Positions 15,515 to 23,228 of a stretch of DNA of 43,182 nucleotides are shown in pieces. Within the stretch, counting starts at the first letter, position 1, and every line of letters begins with the position of its first letter. A program made the position numbers and the translations under genes. Source of the DNA: DATGMB01 sp035293845 (GTDB taxonomy: Bacteria > Acidobacteriota > Terriglobia > Bryobacterales > Bryobacteraceae); contig DATGMB010000042.1 in assembly GCA_035293845.1 (NCBI GenBank), forward strand, positions 1-43,182, in the 5' to 3' direction. The notes under the pieces were generated by a model. That model saw only the letters and a program-made list of their open reading frames with translations. It was not told the origin of the DNA and did not search any database.

Positions 15515-16087
15515 ATGGGACACATGTTGTTGCGGTACTCCCTGGGGTTTTTCGGCTCCTTCCTCCCAGTTGTCCTGCTGCTTTCCCTTCCCGGTCTCGC
15601 GATGACTCAACAGACGTCTGCGCGCTCTGCGGCAGCCGCCGAAGCGCGGGAACATACCCTCATCGCTCAACGCTTCGCCAGTGAGCGGCTGGCCTTGTGG
15701 CAGCCGCGGCTCAGCCTGGAGGACTGGAACATTACGGTTCTGGTCTCGCACGCGAATGAATTGAAACCGCGCACGCTGGGGAACATTCACTGGGATGGCG
15801 ACAAGAAGACCGCAGTGATCCGTGTGCTCGATCCGGCCGACTACAAGGGGATGTCCTTCGACGACGTGCTCAAGGACATCGAGTTCACGGTCGTGCACGA
15901 ACTGATCCACCTGGAGCTTTCCCCGGTGCTCTCTCCGCTGCAACGCAACGACGCGAACCGCCGCGAGGAGGAGCACGCCGTCAACCACATGGCCGATGCC
16001 TTGCTCAAACTGGATCGCAGCCATCCGTCTGCTGCGGGCGCCGCCGCAACAGCGGCGGCCGCATCCGTGCCGGCCGCCGCGCGCTGA
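15515..16087 (+). CDS. Secreted or membrane-anchored HExxH protein
   Basis: The 190-residue product has an N-terminal hydrophobic segment (YSLGFFGSFLPVVLLLSLPGLAM) that could be a signal peptide or anchor. A compact domain then carries VVHELIHLEL, a zinc-metallopeptidase HExxH motif, and a downstream acidic REEEHAVNHMADALL helix that could supply a third ligand. It ends in an Ala-rich tail. The family is not recognised with certainty; small minigluzincin-like or SprT-like peptidases have similar layouts. Two in-frame ATGs (15515 and 15524) are possible starts. Confidence 0.75.
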   Translation: MGHMLLRYSLGFFGSFLPVVLLLSLPGLAMTQQTSARSAAAAEAREHTLIAQRFASERLALWQPRLSLEDWNITVLVSHANELKPRTLGNIHWDGDKKTAVIRVLDPADYKGMSFDDVLKDIEFTVVHELIHLELSPVLSPLQRNDANRREEEHAVNHMADALLKLDRSHPSAAGAAATAAAASVPAAAR

Positions 16088-16283
16088 CCGGCGTTCCGCG
16101 CCCCGACGTTGGCGGGAGGCGCGCTTTGCGCCCACTGCGCTGACGGCGGCACACCGATGGTTGGCACGGCGCGGGCCGCTCGTGGCTGAGTTCGCGAGTA
16201 CACTTTGCGCCGTTGGCGCGATGCGGAGCCTTCACCCGCTGTATCGAAAGCGCTGGCGACGTGTTGTGCGGTAAATTGCAGGA

Positions 16284-18098
16284 GTGTCCGCACGCACCCT
16301 CTATCAGGTCCTCGAAAACGCTTCGCGCCGCTGGGGCCATGCGCCCGCGTTGCGCCAACCGGGCGCCGGGCCGCATCCGCCGGTAATCTGCTCCTGGAAC
16401 CAATACCTCGAAGCGGTGCGCGAAATCGCGGCCGGCCTGCGCTCGCTCGGCATTGCGAAGGGCGAAACGGTCGCGCTCAATTCGGAGACGCGGCTCGAAT
16501 TTTATCTCGCCGATCTGGGAATTCTGGCGAACGGCTCCATCGCCGCCGCGATGTATCCGAGCTATCCGGCAGCGGACCTGGCGAAGACCCTGGCCGCGAT
16601 CGGCGCCCGCGCCGTGTTCGTCGAGGACGCCAAGACCCTCGCCGCACTGCGTCAGGCCGCGGGTGAAGAGCCCGCGCGTCACTGGATCCTGCTGCGCGGC
16701 GAAGCCGAAGGCGCTGTGCCGGGCGTGCTGTCGCTCGATGACCTGCGCCGCCTCGGCCGCGAAGCGATGGCCGCCGACCCGGGCCTCATCGAGCGTATGC
16801 AGGCGGAATACGGTCCGTCCGATCCCGCCATTCTGTATCTGACGAGCGGCGCCACGGGCGAACCCAAGATGGCACTGGTCACGCATCAGGCCATCGTTGC
16901 CAATATCGATATGGCTCCGGCCGTGCTGCCCGTCGGCCCGGAGGATTGCACGGTCGCATTTCTGCCCTCCGCTCATATCGCGCAGCGCGTCGTGATCGAG
17001 ATGCTGCCCATCCGCATGGGGATGCCGGTGGATTTCGCCACCAGCCTGCTGCAGCTTCCGCAGGATATCCGCCGCGTGCGCCCTACCATCCTGCTCGCTC
17101 CGCCACGCATGTGGGAGCGCATCTATTCCACGATTTGCACGGAGCTCCGCAAGCGCCCTGCGGCGGCGCGCAAGGCCTTCTATGGCGCGCTGGCGCTCGC
17201 TCTGGCCGCGGCCCGCTACCGCCGCCGGGGCAAGCCGGTTCCGCTGCGCATCCGCGGGCCGCTCGCCGTGGCCGACCGCCTGTTCTTTCGAAAAATTCGC
17301 GCGCGGTTCGGCGGCCGGCTGCGGATCGCGGCCTCGGGCGCGGCGCCGCTGGGCAAGGACCTGGCCGAATTCTACGAGGCCGTCGGCATGCCGCTGATCG
17401 AGGGCTACGGCCTCACCGAGGGCGGCGTGGTCACGCTGAATCCGCTCGACCGTCCCAAGCCCGGCAGCATCGGGCGGCCGCTGCCCGGCATTCAGGTGCG
17501 CGTGGCGGAAGACGGCGAGCTGCTCATCCACAGCCCGTGCCTGTTCTCGGGTTACCTGAATGACCCCGCCACAACCGCGGAGGTCCTGCGCGACGGATGG
17601 CTGCACACCGGCGACACCGGCTTCGCCGATAGCGACGGCTATTACTTCATCACCGGACGCAAGAAGGAGCTGATCGTTTCCTCGACCGGCAAGAAGGTCT
17701 ATCCCTCGCGGCTGGAGGCGCTGTTCAAGACGGAGCCGCTCATCAGCCAAGTGCTGCTCGTGGGCGACCGCCTGCCCTACGTGACGGCGCTCTTCACCGT
17801 GAATCCGGCCGCCGCCGAGACGCTCAAGGGCATGGATGCGTGGAAAGGCCGGCCGCTGGCGGAAATCGCGGCCTCCGAACCGGTCGCCGCCGAGATCCGC
17901 AAGACGGTGGCGCGCATCAACCGGCAGCTCGCGCCGTTCGAGCAGGTGCGGAAATATCGGATTCTGCCGCGGGAGTTCTCGATCGAGCACGGCGAGCTGA
18001 CGGCCACGATGAAGGTGCGGCGCGGCCGGGCGATGGAGAATTTCCGGGCGGAGATCGAGGAGTTGTATGCGGGGAGGGAGGCGGAGGTGAGTGGCTAG
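16284..18098 (+). CDS. Long-chain acyl-CoA synthetase (AMP-forming)
   Basis: The enzyme activates fatty acids to acyl-CoA through an acyl-adenylate. The 604-residue product follows the ANL family in order: YLTSGATGEPKMALVTHQ (phosphate loop, near residue 188), IEGYGLTEGG, WLHTGDTGFADSDGYYFITGRKKELI, and the catalytic-lysine region ELTATMKVRR near the C-terminus. The length and sequence resemble the FadD15/AMP-dependent long-chain type found in actinobacteria and acidobacteria. The GTG start has GGAG-like bases just upstream. It appears monocistronic, convergent with the CHAT gene. Confidence 0.93.
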   Translation: MSARTLYQVLENASRRWGHAPALRQPGAGPHPPVICSWNQYLEAVREIAAGLRSLGIAKGETVALNSETRLEFYLADLGILANGSIAAAMYPSYPAADLAKTLAAIGARAVFVEDAKTLAALRQAAGEEPARHWILLRGEAEGAVPGVLSLDDLRRLGREAMAADPGLIERMQAEYGPSDPAILYLTSGATGEPKMALVTHQAIVANIDMAPAVLPVGPEDCTVAFLPSAHIAQRVVIEMLPIRMGMPVDFATSLLQLPQDIRRVRPTILLAPPRMWERIYSTICTELRKRPAAARKAFYGALALALAAARYRRRGKPVPLRIRGPLAVADRLFFRKIRARFGGRLRIAASGAAPLGKDLAEFYEAVGMPLIEGYGLTEGGVVTLNPLDRPKPGSIGRPLPGIQVRVAEDGELLIHSPCLFSGYLNDPATTAEVLRDGWLHTGDTGFADSDGYYFITGRKKELIVSSTGKKVYPSRLEALFKTEPLISQVLLVGDRLPYVTALFTVNPAAAETLKGMDAWKGRPLAEIAASEPVAAEIRKTVARINRQLAPFEQVRKYRILPREFSIEHGELTATMKVRRGRAMENFRAEIEELYAGREAEVSG

Positions 18099-18148
18099 CT
18101 AGGGGGGTGGGGGTCGGCAGGTGGCCCCGGGGCTGTCTCTCCTAACTC

Positions 18149-20644
18149 CTAGCTCCTTCCCCGCACATAGGCCTGGAATGCGCCCCAGTAGAAGGCTTTC
18201 CGGAAGCGCGCGTCGCCGTGGAATAGCGCGAGCTTGGCCTTGCGTAGCGCCGCCACCGGGTCCTGGCCGGCGGCGACGCCTTCGTAGAAATGTGCCATCA
18301 GCGGGGCGGAGGAGCTGTCGCTGACGTCCCACAGCCCTGCCACCACGGTGTGCGCGCCGGCTTCGAGGAATGCCCAGGCGAAGCCCATCAGGCCCTCACC
18401 GCGGTACTCGCGCGCGCCGGCGCTGCGGCAGGCAGAGAGTGTCACCAGACGGGCGTGGATGGGGACCGCGGTCACATCCTGCGCGTAGAGCCGGTACTGA
18501 TCGCCCTGCCGCGCCAGCACGACGGACGATTCGAGCGGCCGCTCCGGGTTGGCCTCGGCGTGCGCGGCGAAGTGGATCACGGCGAAACGGTCCGGCCCGG
18601 CCTGGCGGTACGCCGCCGGGGTGGCTTTGGCGCCGGTGTAGACGGCGGGCGCGGAGTTGCGGAAGCAGGCCGTCACATCGCGTACTTCCCGCGCGGCGCC
18701 GGGGAGCGGATCGAAGCCGGTGCCGCGGTAATCCGGGTCGCCGATCATCAGCAGGCCCTGCCCTTCCGGCTGCGGCGCGGGCTTCGCCATGGCGATGGCG
18801 AGCGACGGCGCGACGGCGATTTCGGCGTCCTCGATCCAGTAGTGCGCCGGCTGCCCGGCCCCGGCCGGAACGACCAGCGTCTCCAGGTTCAGGCGGTGCA
18901 GCGGACCATCCGGGATCACGATCACGCGCGAGCCCTTCGGAATTGCGGCCGCGATCGGCGCCATCAAGCGATTCCAGAGAGACGGATCCGCGGTTGCCGG
19001 CGGATCGGCCACCGAATGCTCGACGATCTTGCGATAGCCGCTCACCAGCGCTTCGACCTCGGCCGTCCGTGGCAACTCGAAGCGGCGGACGCTATCGGCC
19101 TGAATCAGCCAGGCGAGCGATCTCACCGGCGCGATCCAGAAGTACAGGACCGCGGCATTGGCGGAACGGGCGAACGCGCGCAGTTGGGCGAGCGAGGCGA
19201 ATTCGCCGCGCCGGACTTCGCGGCCCATTCGTTCCGTCAGCACGCGCGCCCGGCTGGATTCCGCGACGCGCAGTGCGGCCACGTCGTCGTTCTGCTCCGC
19301 CAGGAGATCGACGTAATCCTGGTAGAAGGGCATCAGATCGGAGAGCAGGGTGATCTTGTAGTGCGAATTGGCCAGGGCGGAGCGCGCCTCGTCGATGCAG
19401 CGCAGCGCCGTGGCAAACTCGCGGGCCGCCTCGGAGCGGCGCCCGCCGCCATTGGCGATCCGGCCGAGCAGATCGTGCGCCACCCACACCAGCTCCTGTG
19501 GAGTGTTCGGATCGCGCAGCAGCGCGCTGGCGATGAGTGCGGCTTCTTCCGGATGACCGGTGCCGCGTGCGATCAGGGCTTTGTTTCGCTCCAGGTATGC
19601 CTCGTTTTCGCCCGTGATCGCGGCCAGTTCCTCAGCGCGCCGGTTCCACTGGGCCGCCTGGTCCCATTGCTGGTCGCGAATCAGCACGAGCGTCAGATCT
19701 TCGGCAAACCTCGCCTCGTCGGGTTTTCTGCCGAGCTCCCGCGCCATGTCATAAGCCTTCCGTAAACACGCCACGGCATTGCCAATGTCGGGGATCCGTT
19801 CATAGATGGCGCCCAGCTCGCCGAGGTCGATCATTTGAGCGGAGCGCATGCCCATGTTTCCGGTCATTTCCACGGCCAGACGCTCGTTCTTCAAAGCGGC
19901 ATCCAGTTCTCCGAGGAGCCTATAGGTGGTACCAAGGTTCCCGTGCACCAGCGCCTTAAGGCGGTTCGCGCCGACCCGTTCTGCTTCCGCGATTGTGCGC
20001 ACGCCGAATTCGATGGACTCCTCATACCGGCCCAGCCGTCTGCTGGAGAAGGTCATGTTGTTCAGCGCCGATGCGGTGAGGTAATGATCTCCGGCGCGCG
20101 TGGCCTTATCCAGCGCGGATTGAAAGAGTTCCTGGGCGCGCTCGTTGTGGTGCTCGTTGAGCGCCTGAATACCTTCAATGAGGTCGATGCGAATGTCGAG
20201 CTCGCCGCCGTGCACCAGTGGACGCGCCTGCCGCAGATCGGCGAGGCCGTCACGCAACCGGCTGACACTGAGGCTGGCGCGATCGACGAAGCGCCGCGCG
20301 CATTGCTCGCGCAATTGTGGCGGGATCGGATCGCGAAGCAGATCCTCCGCCTCGCCGTATTTCGCTTGTACCGTCAGCGCCTCGGCGGCCAGCAGCCGGA
20401 AATTCCAGAACCACGGGGAATTCGGATTGCCGCGCCAACGCTCCGCCTCACTCAGAGCCTCGGTGGTAACCTGTGTCAAGTCGCCGCGGCGGTATTCAGC
20501 CTGCACCCGTGCGTAGGCAGTCTCGGCGCGATGAAAACTTCCGCAGGCCGCCAGCCAGACGCAGGTCAGGATCGCGGCCGCGCTAACCGCCGGTAGTGGT
20601 CCCGTTGCCGCTGGTGCCGCCGCCCGTTCCGGTTCCGCCGCCAT
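18149..20644 (-). CDS. TPR-CHAT protease-like lipoprotein
   Basis: CHAT domains are caspase-like cysteine peptidases. The N-terminus has a hydrophobic stretch ending in a lipobox (VWLAACGS), so the protein is probably anchored as a lipoprotein. About 400 residues of TPR-like helical repeats follow (for example LVHGNLGTTYRLLGELDAAL). The C-terminal CHAT domain has the catalytic His in IHFAAHAEAN and, 44 residues later, the Cys in VTLSACRSAGA, then LWDVSDSSSAPLMAHFY. ATG 20644 gives an 831-residue protein overlapping the upstream gene by 62 bases; the frame opens further to 20725. The true start could also be internal, nearer the signal. It is the last gene of a three-gene operon. Confidence 0.88.
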   Translation of the reverse strand: MAAEPERAAAPAATGPLPAVSAAAILTCVWLAACGSFHRAETAYARVQAEYRRGDLTQVTTEALSEAERWRGNPNSPWFWNFRLLAAEALTVQAKYGEAEDLLRDPIPPQLREQCARRFVDRASLSVSRLRDGLADLRQARPLVHGGELDIRIDLIEGIQALNEHHNERAQELFQSALDKATRAGDHYLTASALNNMTFSSRRLGRYEESIEFGVRTIAEAERVGANRLKALVHGNLGTTYRLLGELDAALKNERLAVEMTGNMGMRSAQMIDLGELGAIYERIPDIGNAVACLRKAYDMARELGRKPDEARFAEDLTLVLIRDQQWDQAAQWNRRAEELAAITGENEAYLERNKALIARGTGHPEEAALIASALLRDPNTPQELVWVAHDLLGRIANGGGRRSEAAREFATALRCIDEARSALANSHYKITLLSDLMPFYQDYVDLLAEQNDDVAALRVAESSRARVLTERMGREVRRGEFASLAQLRAFARSANAAVLYFWIAPVRSLAWLIQADSVRRFELPRTAEVEALVSGYRKIVEHSVADPPATADPSLWNRLMAPIAAAIPKGSRVIVIPDGPLHRLNLETLVVPAGAGQPAHYWIEDAEIAVAPSLAIAMAKPAPQPEGQGLLMIGDPDYRGTGFDPLPGAAREVRDVTACFRNSAPAVYTGAKATPAAYRQAGPDRFAVIHFAAHAEANPERPLESSVVLARQGDQYRLYAQDVTAVPIHARLVTLSACRSAGAREYRGEGLMGFAWAFLEAGAHTVVAGLWDVSDSSSAPLMAHFYEGVAAGQDPVAALRKAKLALFHGDARFRKAFYWGAFQAYVRGRS

Positions 20645-21407
20645 CCGACCCCATCGCGAGCCGCACCAGACAAATCCGCCGATCCTGAGCTTTGACATGG
20701 ACTTCCCCCAGGATAATCCGGCCAAAGCCTCTCCAGTAAATGGTGTAGCGGTTTTCGAGAGAGATGGACTGCTTCTCGGTTTCCGGCCCGTCGAGCTCGA
20801 TTCCGCTCACGAGCGAAAACCGGTGGTGCCCGTGATCGTCGGCCAACTCTCTGCCGTCCGCCGTGGTGTGGAACCGGCCGGCATTCCGCGTGCGATATGC
20901 GTCATCGCGGGTGCGGTAGAAGTCTGCAAGCTGCGCCTGCGACCCGGTGTGCGTCAGCGGCTCGTGATCGAACGTAATGCGCGCGGTCACATTGCCCATG
21001 CGCAGGCCTTGCACGCTGCTGCCGTTGGTGCTCACCACGGCCAGGCTATCCATGCCGTTCCGGACGGCGAGCAGGTGGAGGCGGATGGCGTCGATGTGCA
21101 GCTTCTCCAGCACATGCCAGCCATCCACTTCCGCGGTCGATTCGGTTTCGAAGCGCCCGTCCGGATCGCGGCCCTCGACCCAGGTGTACACCCGGTCCAC
21201 GGCCATCAGGCATCGCTGCCGCGGACGGGTCACATCATAACGGAAGTTCGCGGCCCGCCCTTCCGAGCGGCCTCCGGTGGGCGCCAGAACCACGGCTCCC
21301 TGCGCGGGAGGCACTTCATTGACGGACGTGTCGTCCAGCCGGTGGAATCGTGTTGCGACGCCAATCGCATGCCCGGCGAACATGTAGCGCCGTGTGCTGT
21401 CGCTCAT
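20583..21407 (-). CDS. Uncharacterised protein between zinc-finger protein and CHAT protease
   Basis: The product of about 274 residues has no signal peptide and no recognised domain. It begins MSDSTRRYMFAGHAIGVATRF, is rich in short beta-like stretches (RITFDHEPLTHT, FSLVSGIELDG, IILGEVHVKA), and ends in a flexible Gly/Thr tail (GGGTGTGGGTSGNGTTTGG). ATG 21407 is preferred over GTG 21419 because a GGAG lies at suitable distance only for the ATG. Placement between a membrane zinc-finger protein and a CHAT peptidase suggests a regulator or a substrate of the peptidase, but this is inference from context alone. Confidence 0.8.
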   Translation of the reverse strand: MSDSTRRYMFAGHAIGVATRFHRLDDTSVNEVPPAQGAVVLAPTGGRSEGRAANFRYDVTRPRQRCLMAVDRVYTWVEGRDPDGRFETESTAEVDGWHVLEKLHIDAIRLHLLAVRNGMDSLAVVSTNGSSVQGLRMGNVTARITFDHEPLTHTGSQAQLADFYRTRDDAYRTRNAGRFHTTADGRELADDHGHHRFSLVSGIELDGPETEKQSISLENRYTIYWRGFGRIILGEVHVKAQDRRICLVRLAMGSDGGGTGTGGGTSGNGTTTGG

Positions 21408-21422
21408 CTGCTTGTACACTCC

Positions 21423-22043
21423 TCACTTCACAACCTCGAACCCGCTTCGGGCGATTTCCCTGCCTGCCGGCACCTCCCTGACTACTACCCGGTAATGCCC
21501 CGGATCGAGCGAGCCGGGGAAGAAGAATTCGAGCGGCTGGCCGGCGGCCGGCGCCGCCATTTCGCCCGCGCGTACTTGGCGGCCGGAAGCCGCATCCAAC
21601 TCGACACGAACCCGCGATACCGGCCCCAAGCCATCGAGCGCCATCTGGAAGACGAGCGGATCGCTCGCGGCCACCTTCGGACCGGCGGCGCGCGTCAGGC
21701 CATCCAGCGTGATGATGCCATTCGCGGACCGCGGCGCCAGCAGTGCGGGAATTACCGCCACGTTCTGGTAAGCGACCACCGCGGCGAGCAGCAGGGCCGC
21801 GCACGCCGTGGCGGCCAATTGCGGCGTGAGCCACCACCATAACCGGAACCCCACGCGCTGCGGTACTTTTTCCTGCAGCGCGGCCGGCATGCCGGCGGTC
21901 AGGACCGCCGCCGCGCGCACCTCCTCGGCGCACACCGCACAGGAGAAGTAATGCTCTTCGAAGGCGTCGCGCTCCGGCGGCGCCATCTCGCCCAACAGGT
22001 AGCGTTCGACGGCCGCGGTTTTTACGGCTTGTTCGTGGTCCAT
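21423..22043 (-). CDS. Membrane zinc-finger (anti-sigma-like) protein
   Basis: The 206-residue protein has a cytoplasmic N-terminal zf-HC2-type finger (HYFSCAVC, H31-x3-C35-x2-C38), one membrane segment (LAATACAALLLAAVVAYQNVAVIPALL) and a periplasmic beta-rich domain. This is the architecture of ECF anti-sigma factors, but no sigma-factor gene is adjacent in the window; the upstream neighbour is a sialidase-like gene on the same strand, 130 bases away. A purine-rich ribosome site (CGGAGCGAC) precedes the ATG. It leads the operon with the unknown protein and the CHAT lipoprotein, suggesting a signal-sensing role. Confidence 0.82.
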   Translation of the reverse strand: MDHEQAVKTAAVERYLLGEMAPPERDAFEEHYFSCAVCAEEVRAAAVLTAGMPAALQEKVPQRVGFRLWWWLTPQLAATACAALLLAAVVAYQNVAVIPALLAPRSANGIITLDGLTRAAGPKVAASDPLVFQMALDGLGPVSRVRVELDAASGRQVRAGEMAAPAAGQPLEFFFPGSLDPGHYRVVVREVPAGREIARSGFEVVK

Positions 22044-22173
22044 GTCGCTCCGTTTGAGTAGTGTCCTCAGCAGCGGGAGTGTTTCATCTGATTTTAGTGT
22101 ATGAAGGCCGCCAGACCGATTTTAATAAATCGCTTTAGTACTAGCCAGCCTGATGTAGTCCGTGGGACTAACC

Positions 22174-23217
22174 TCACGGCAACCGCCGGATTTGGATGGC
22201 GCCGTTCTCTTCCCATCCGGCGATCGCCCCGCCGCCCGGCAGCGCCGCGAGTGATGGAAAGCCCGCGGAATTCGAGAGCGTCTCGAGTTTGCCATCGGTC
22301 CAAAGTTCCACTTTCGATCCGTCGGTCCAGGCCACGTACACATGAGCACCGTCCGAGGCGAGCGCCACGTCCTTGCCGTCGCCGATCCGCCGCTCCGCCT
22401 GGCCTGGCTCAGCCACGAACACGCCGGTTTCGCGGCGCCATGCGGTCAGGATTTTCCCGGATGTCATCGCGAGGCCGCCGCCATCCATCGGGCAGGCGTC
22501 CAGTTTCCACGTGCCGGTCCCGAGCTTCTGAGCGGGCGAAAAGGTCACGCCATCGCGCGAGGTTGCCAGGTAGAAATCGCGCGACCCTCCCAGCCAGTTG
22601 CGCCACATGGCGACGATTTCGCCTGTGGGGCCGATGGCCACCGAGGGATGGCAGCACTGGCAGATCGAGCCATCGGGCGACCGGTAAATCGCGACGTTCG
22701 CGGACCAGGTACGGCCGCCATCGGTCGAACGGGCGCCGTACAGCTTCTTGCCGGCGCCGCCGCGGTCGTCCAGCCATACCGCGAAGAGCGTGTTTTTGCC
22801 GTCCGATGCCAGGGCGTGCAGTCCCTCGCGCGCGGAGGCCGGCATATCGTTGACGATCTTGCCCGCGGACCACGTCCGCCCGCCGTCTTCGGAGCGCCAG
22901 GCGACCAGGTCGCCATCGCCGCCCGGTTTGGGATCGTTCCCGACCACGGCGGTGATGACCACCGCGTTTCCGGCGAGCGCGACGCGCGGCCCGCGGTGCC
23001 GGCCCAGCGGAAGCATGCCCGCCGTTGCCACTTTGACCGCCGGCGCGAACGTCTTCCCGCCATCGCGGGACGAAGTGTACCAGATCGCATTGCCGGCGCC
23101 GAACGCCAGCGCGACGACCGAGGAATTGGCCGCCAGTTGCGGTTGCCGCGCCGGCGCATCCGGCCCCATGGGCCCCAGACGAACGGCCAGCGCGGCCGAA
23201 AGAAGAATACCCCACAT
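22174..23217 (-). CDS. Secreted BNR/sialidase-like beta-propeller protein
   Basis: The 347-residue product has a short signal peptide and a six-bladed propeller pattern with repeated Asp-boxes: SSRDGGKTF, SEDGGRTW, STDGGRTW and SRDGVTF. A CQCCHPS motif sits in the middle (DGSICQCCHPSVAIGP), which canonical sialidases lack and which could bind metal. Real sialidase activity is not supported because the arginine triad cannot be confirmed by eye. It follows the receptor gene by 11 bases and is presumably co-transcribed with it. Confidence 0.85.
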   Translation of the reverse strand: MWGILLSAALAVRLGPMGPDAPARQPQLAANSSVVALAFGAGNAIWYTSSRDGGKTFAPAVKVATAGMLPLGRHRGPRVALAGNAVVITAVVGNDPKPGGDGDLVAWRSEDGGRTWSAGKIVNDMPASAREGLHALASDGKNTLFAVWLDDRGGAGKKLYGARSTDGGRTWSANVAIYRSPDGSICQCCHPSVAIGPTGEIVAMWRNWLGGSRDFYLATSRDGVTFSPAQKLGTGTWKLDACPMDGGGLAMTSGKILTAWRRETGVFVAEPGQAERRIGDGKDVALASDGAHVYVAWTDGSKVELWTDGKLETLSNSAGFPSLAALPGGGAIAGWEENGAIQIRRLP

Positions 23218-23228
23218 AAGGTGCTCCT

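Noticed and set aside
15511..15516. TATCAT as a -10 box for the HExxH gene
   Set aside because: It overlaps the start codon itself and has no -35 at proper distance.
16162..16168. A perfect TGGCACG half-site upstream of the acyl-CoA synthetase
   Set aside because: The matching TTGC at the -12 position is absent (GGGC), so it is not a sigma-54 promoter.
18096..18148. GC palindrome and short inverted repeat between the synthetase and CHAT genes as a bidirectional terminator
   Set aside because: GCCCCGGGGC has no loop, the flanking 7-bp repeats are about 45 bases apart, and no T-run follows.
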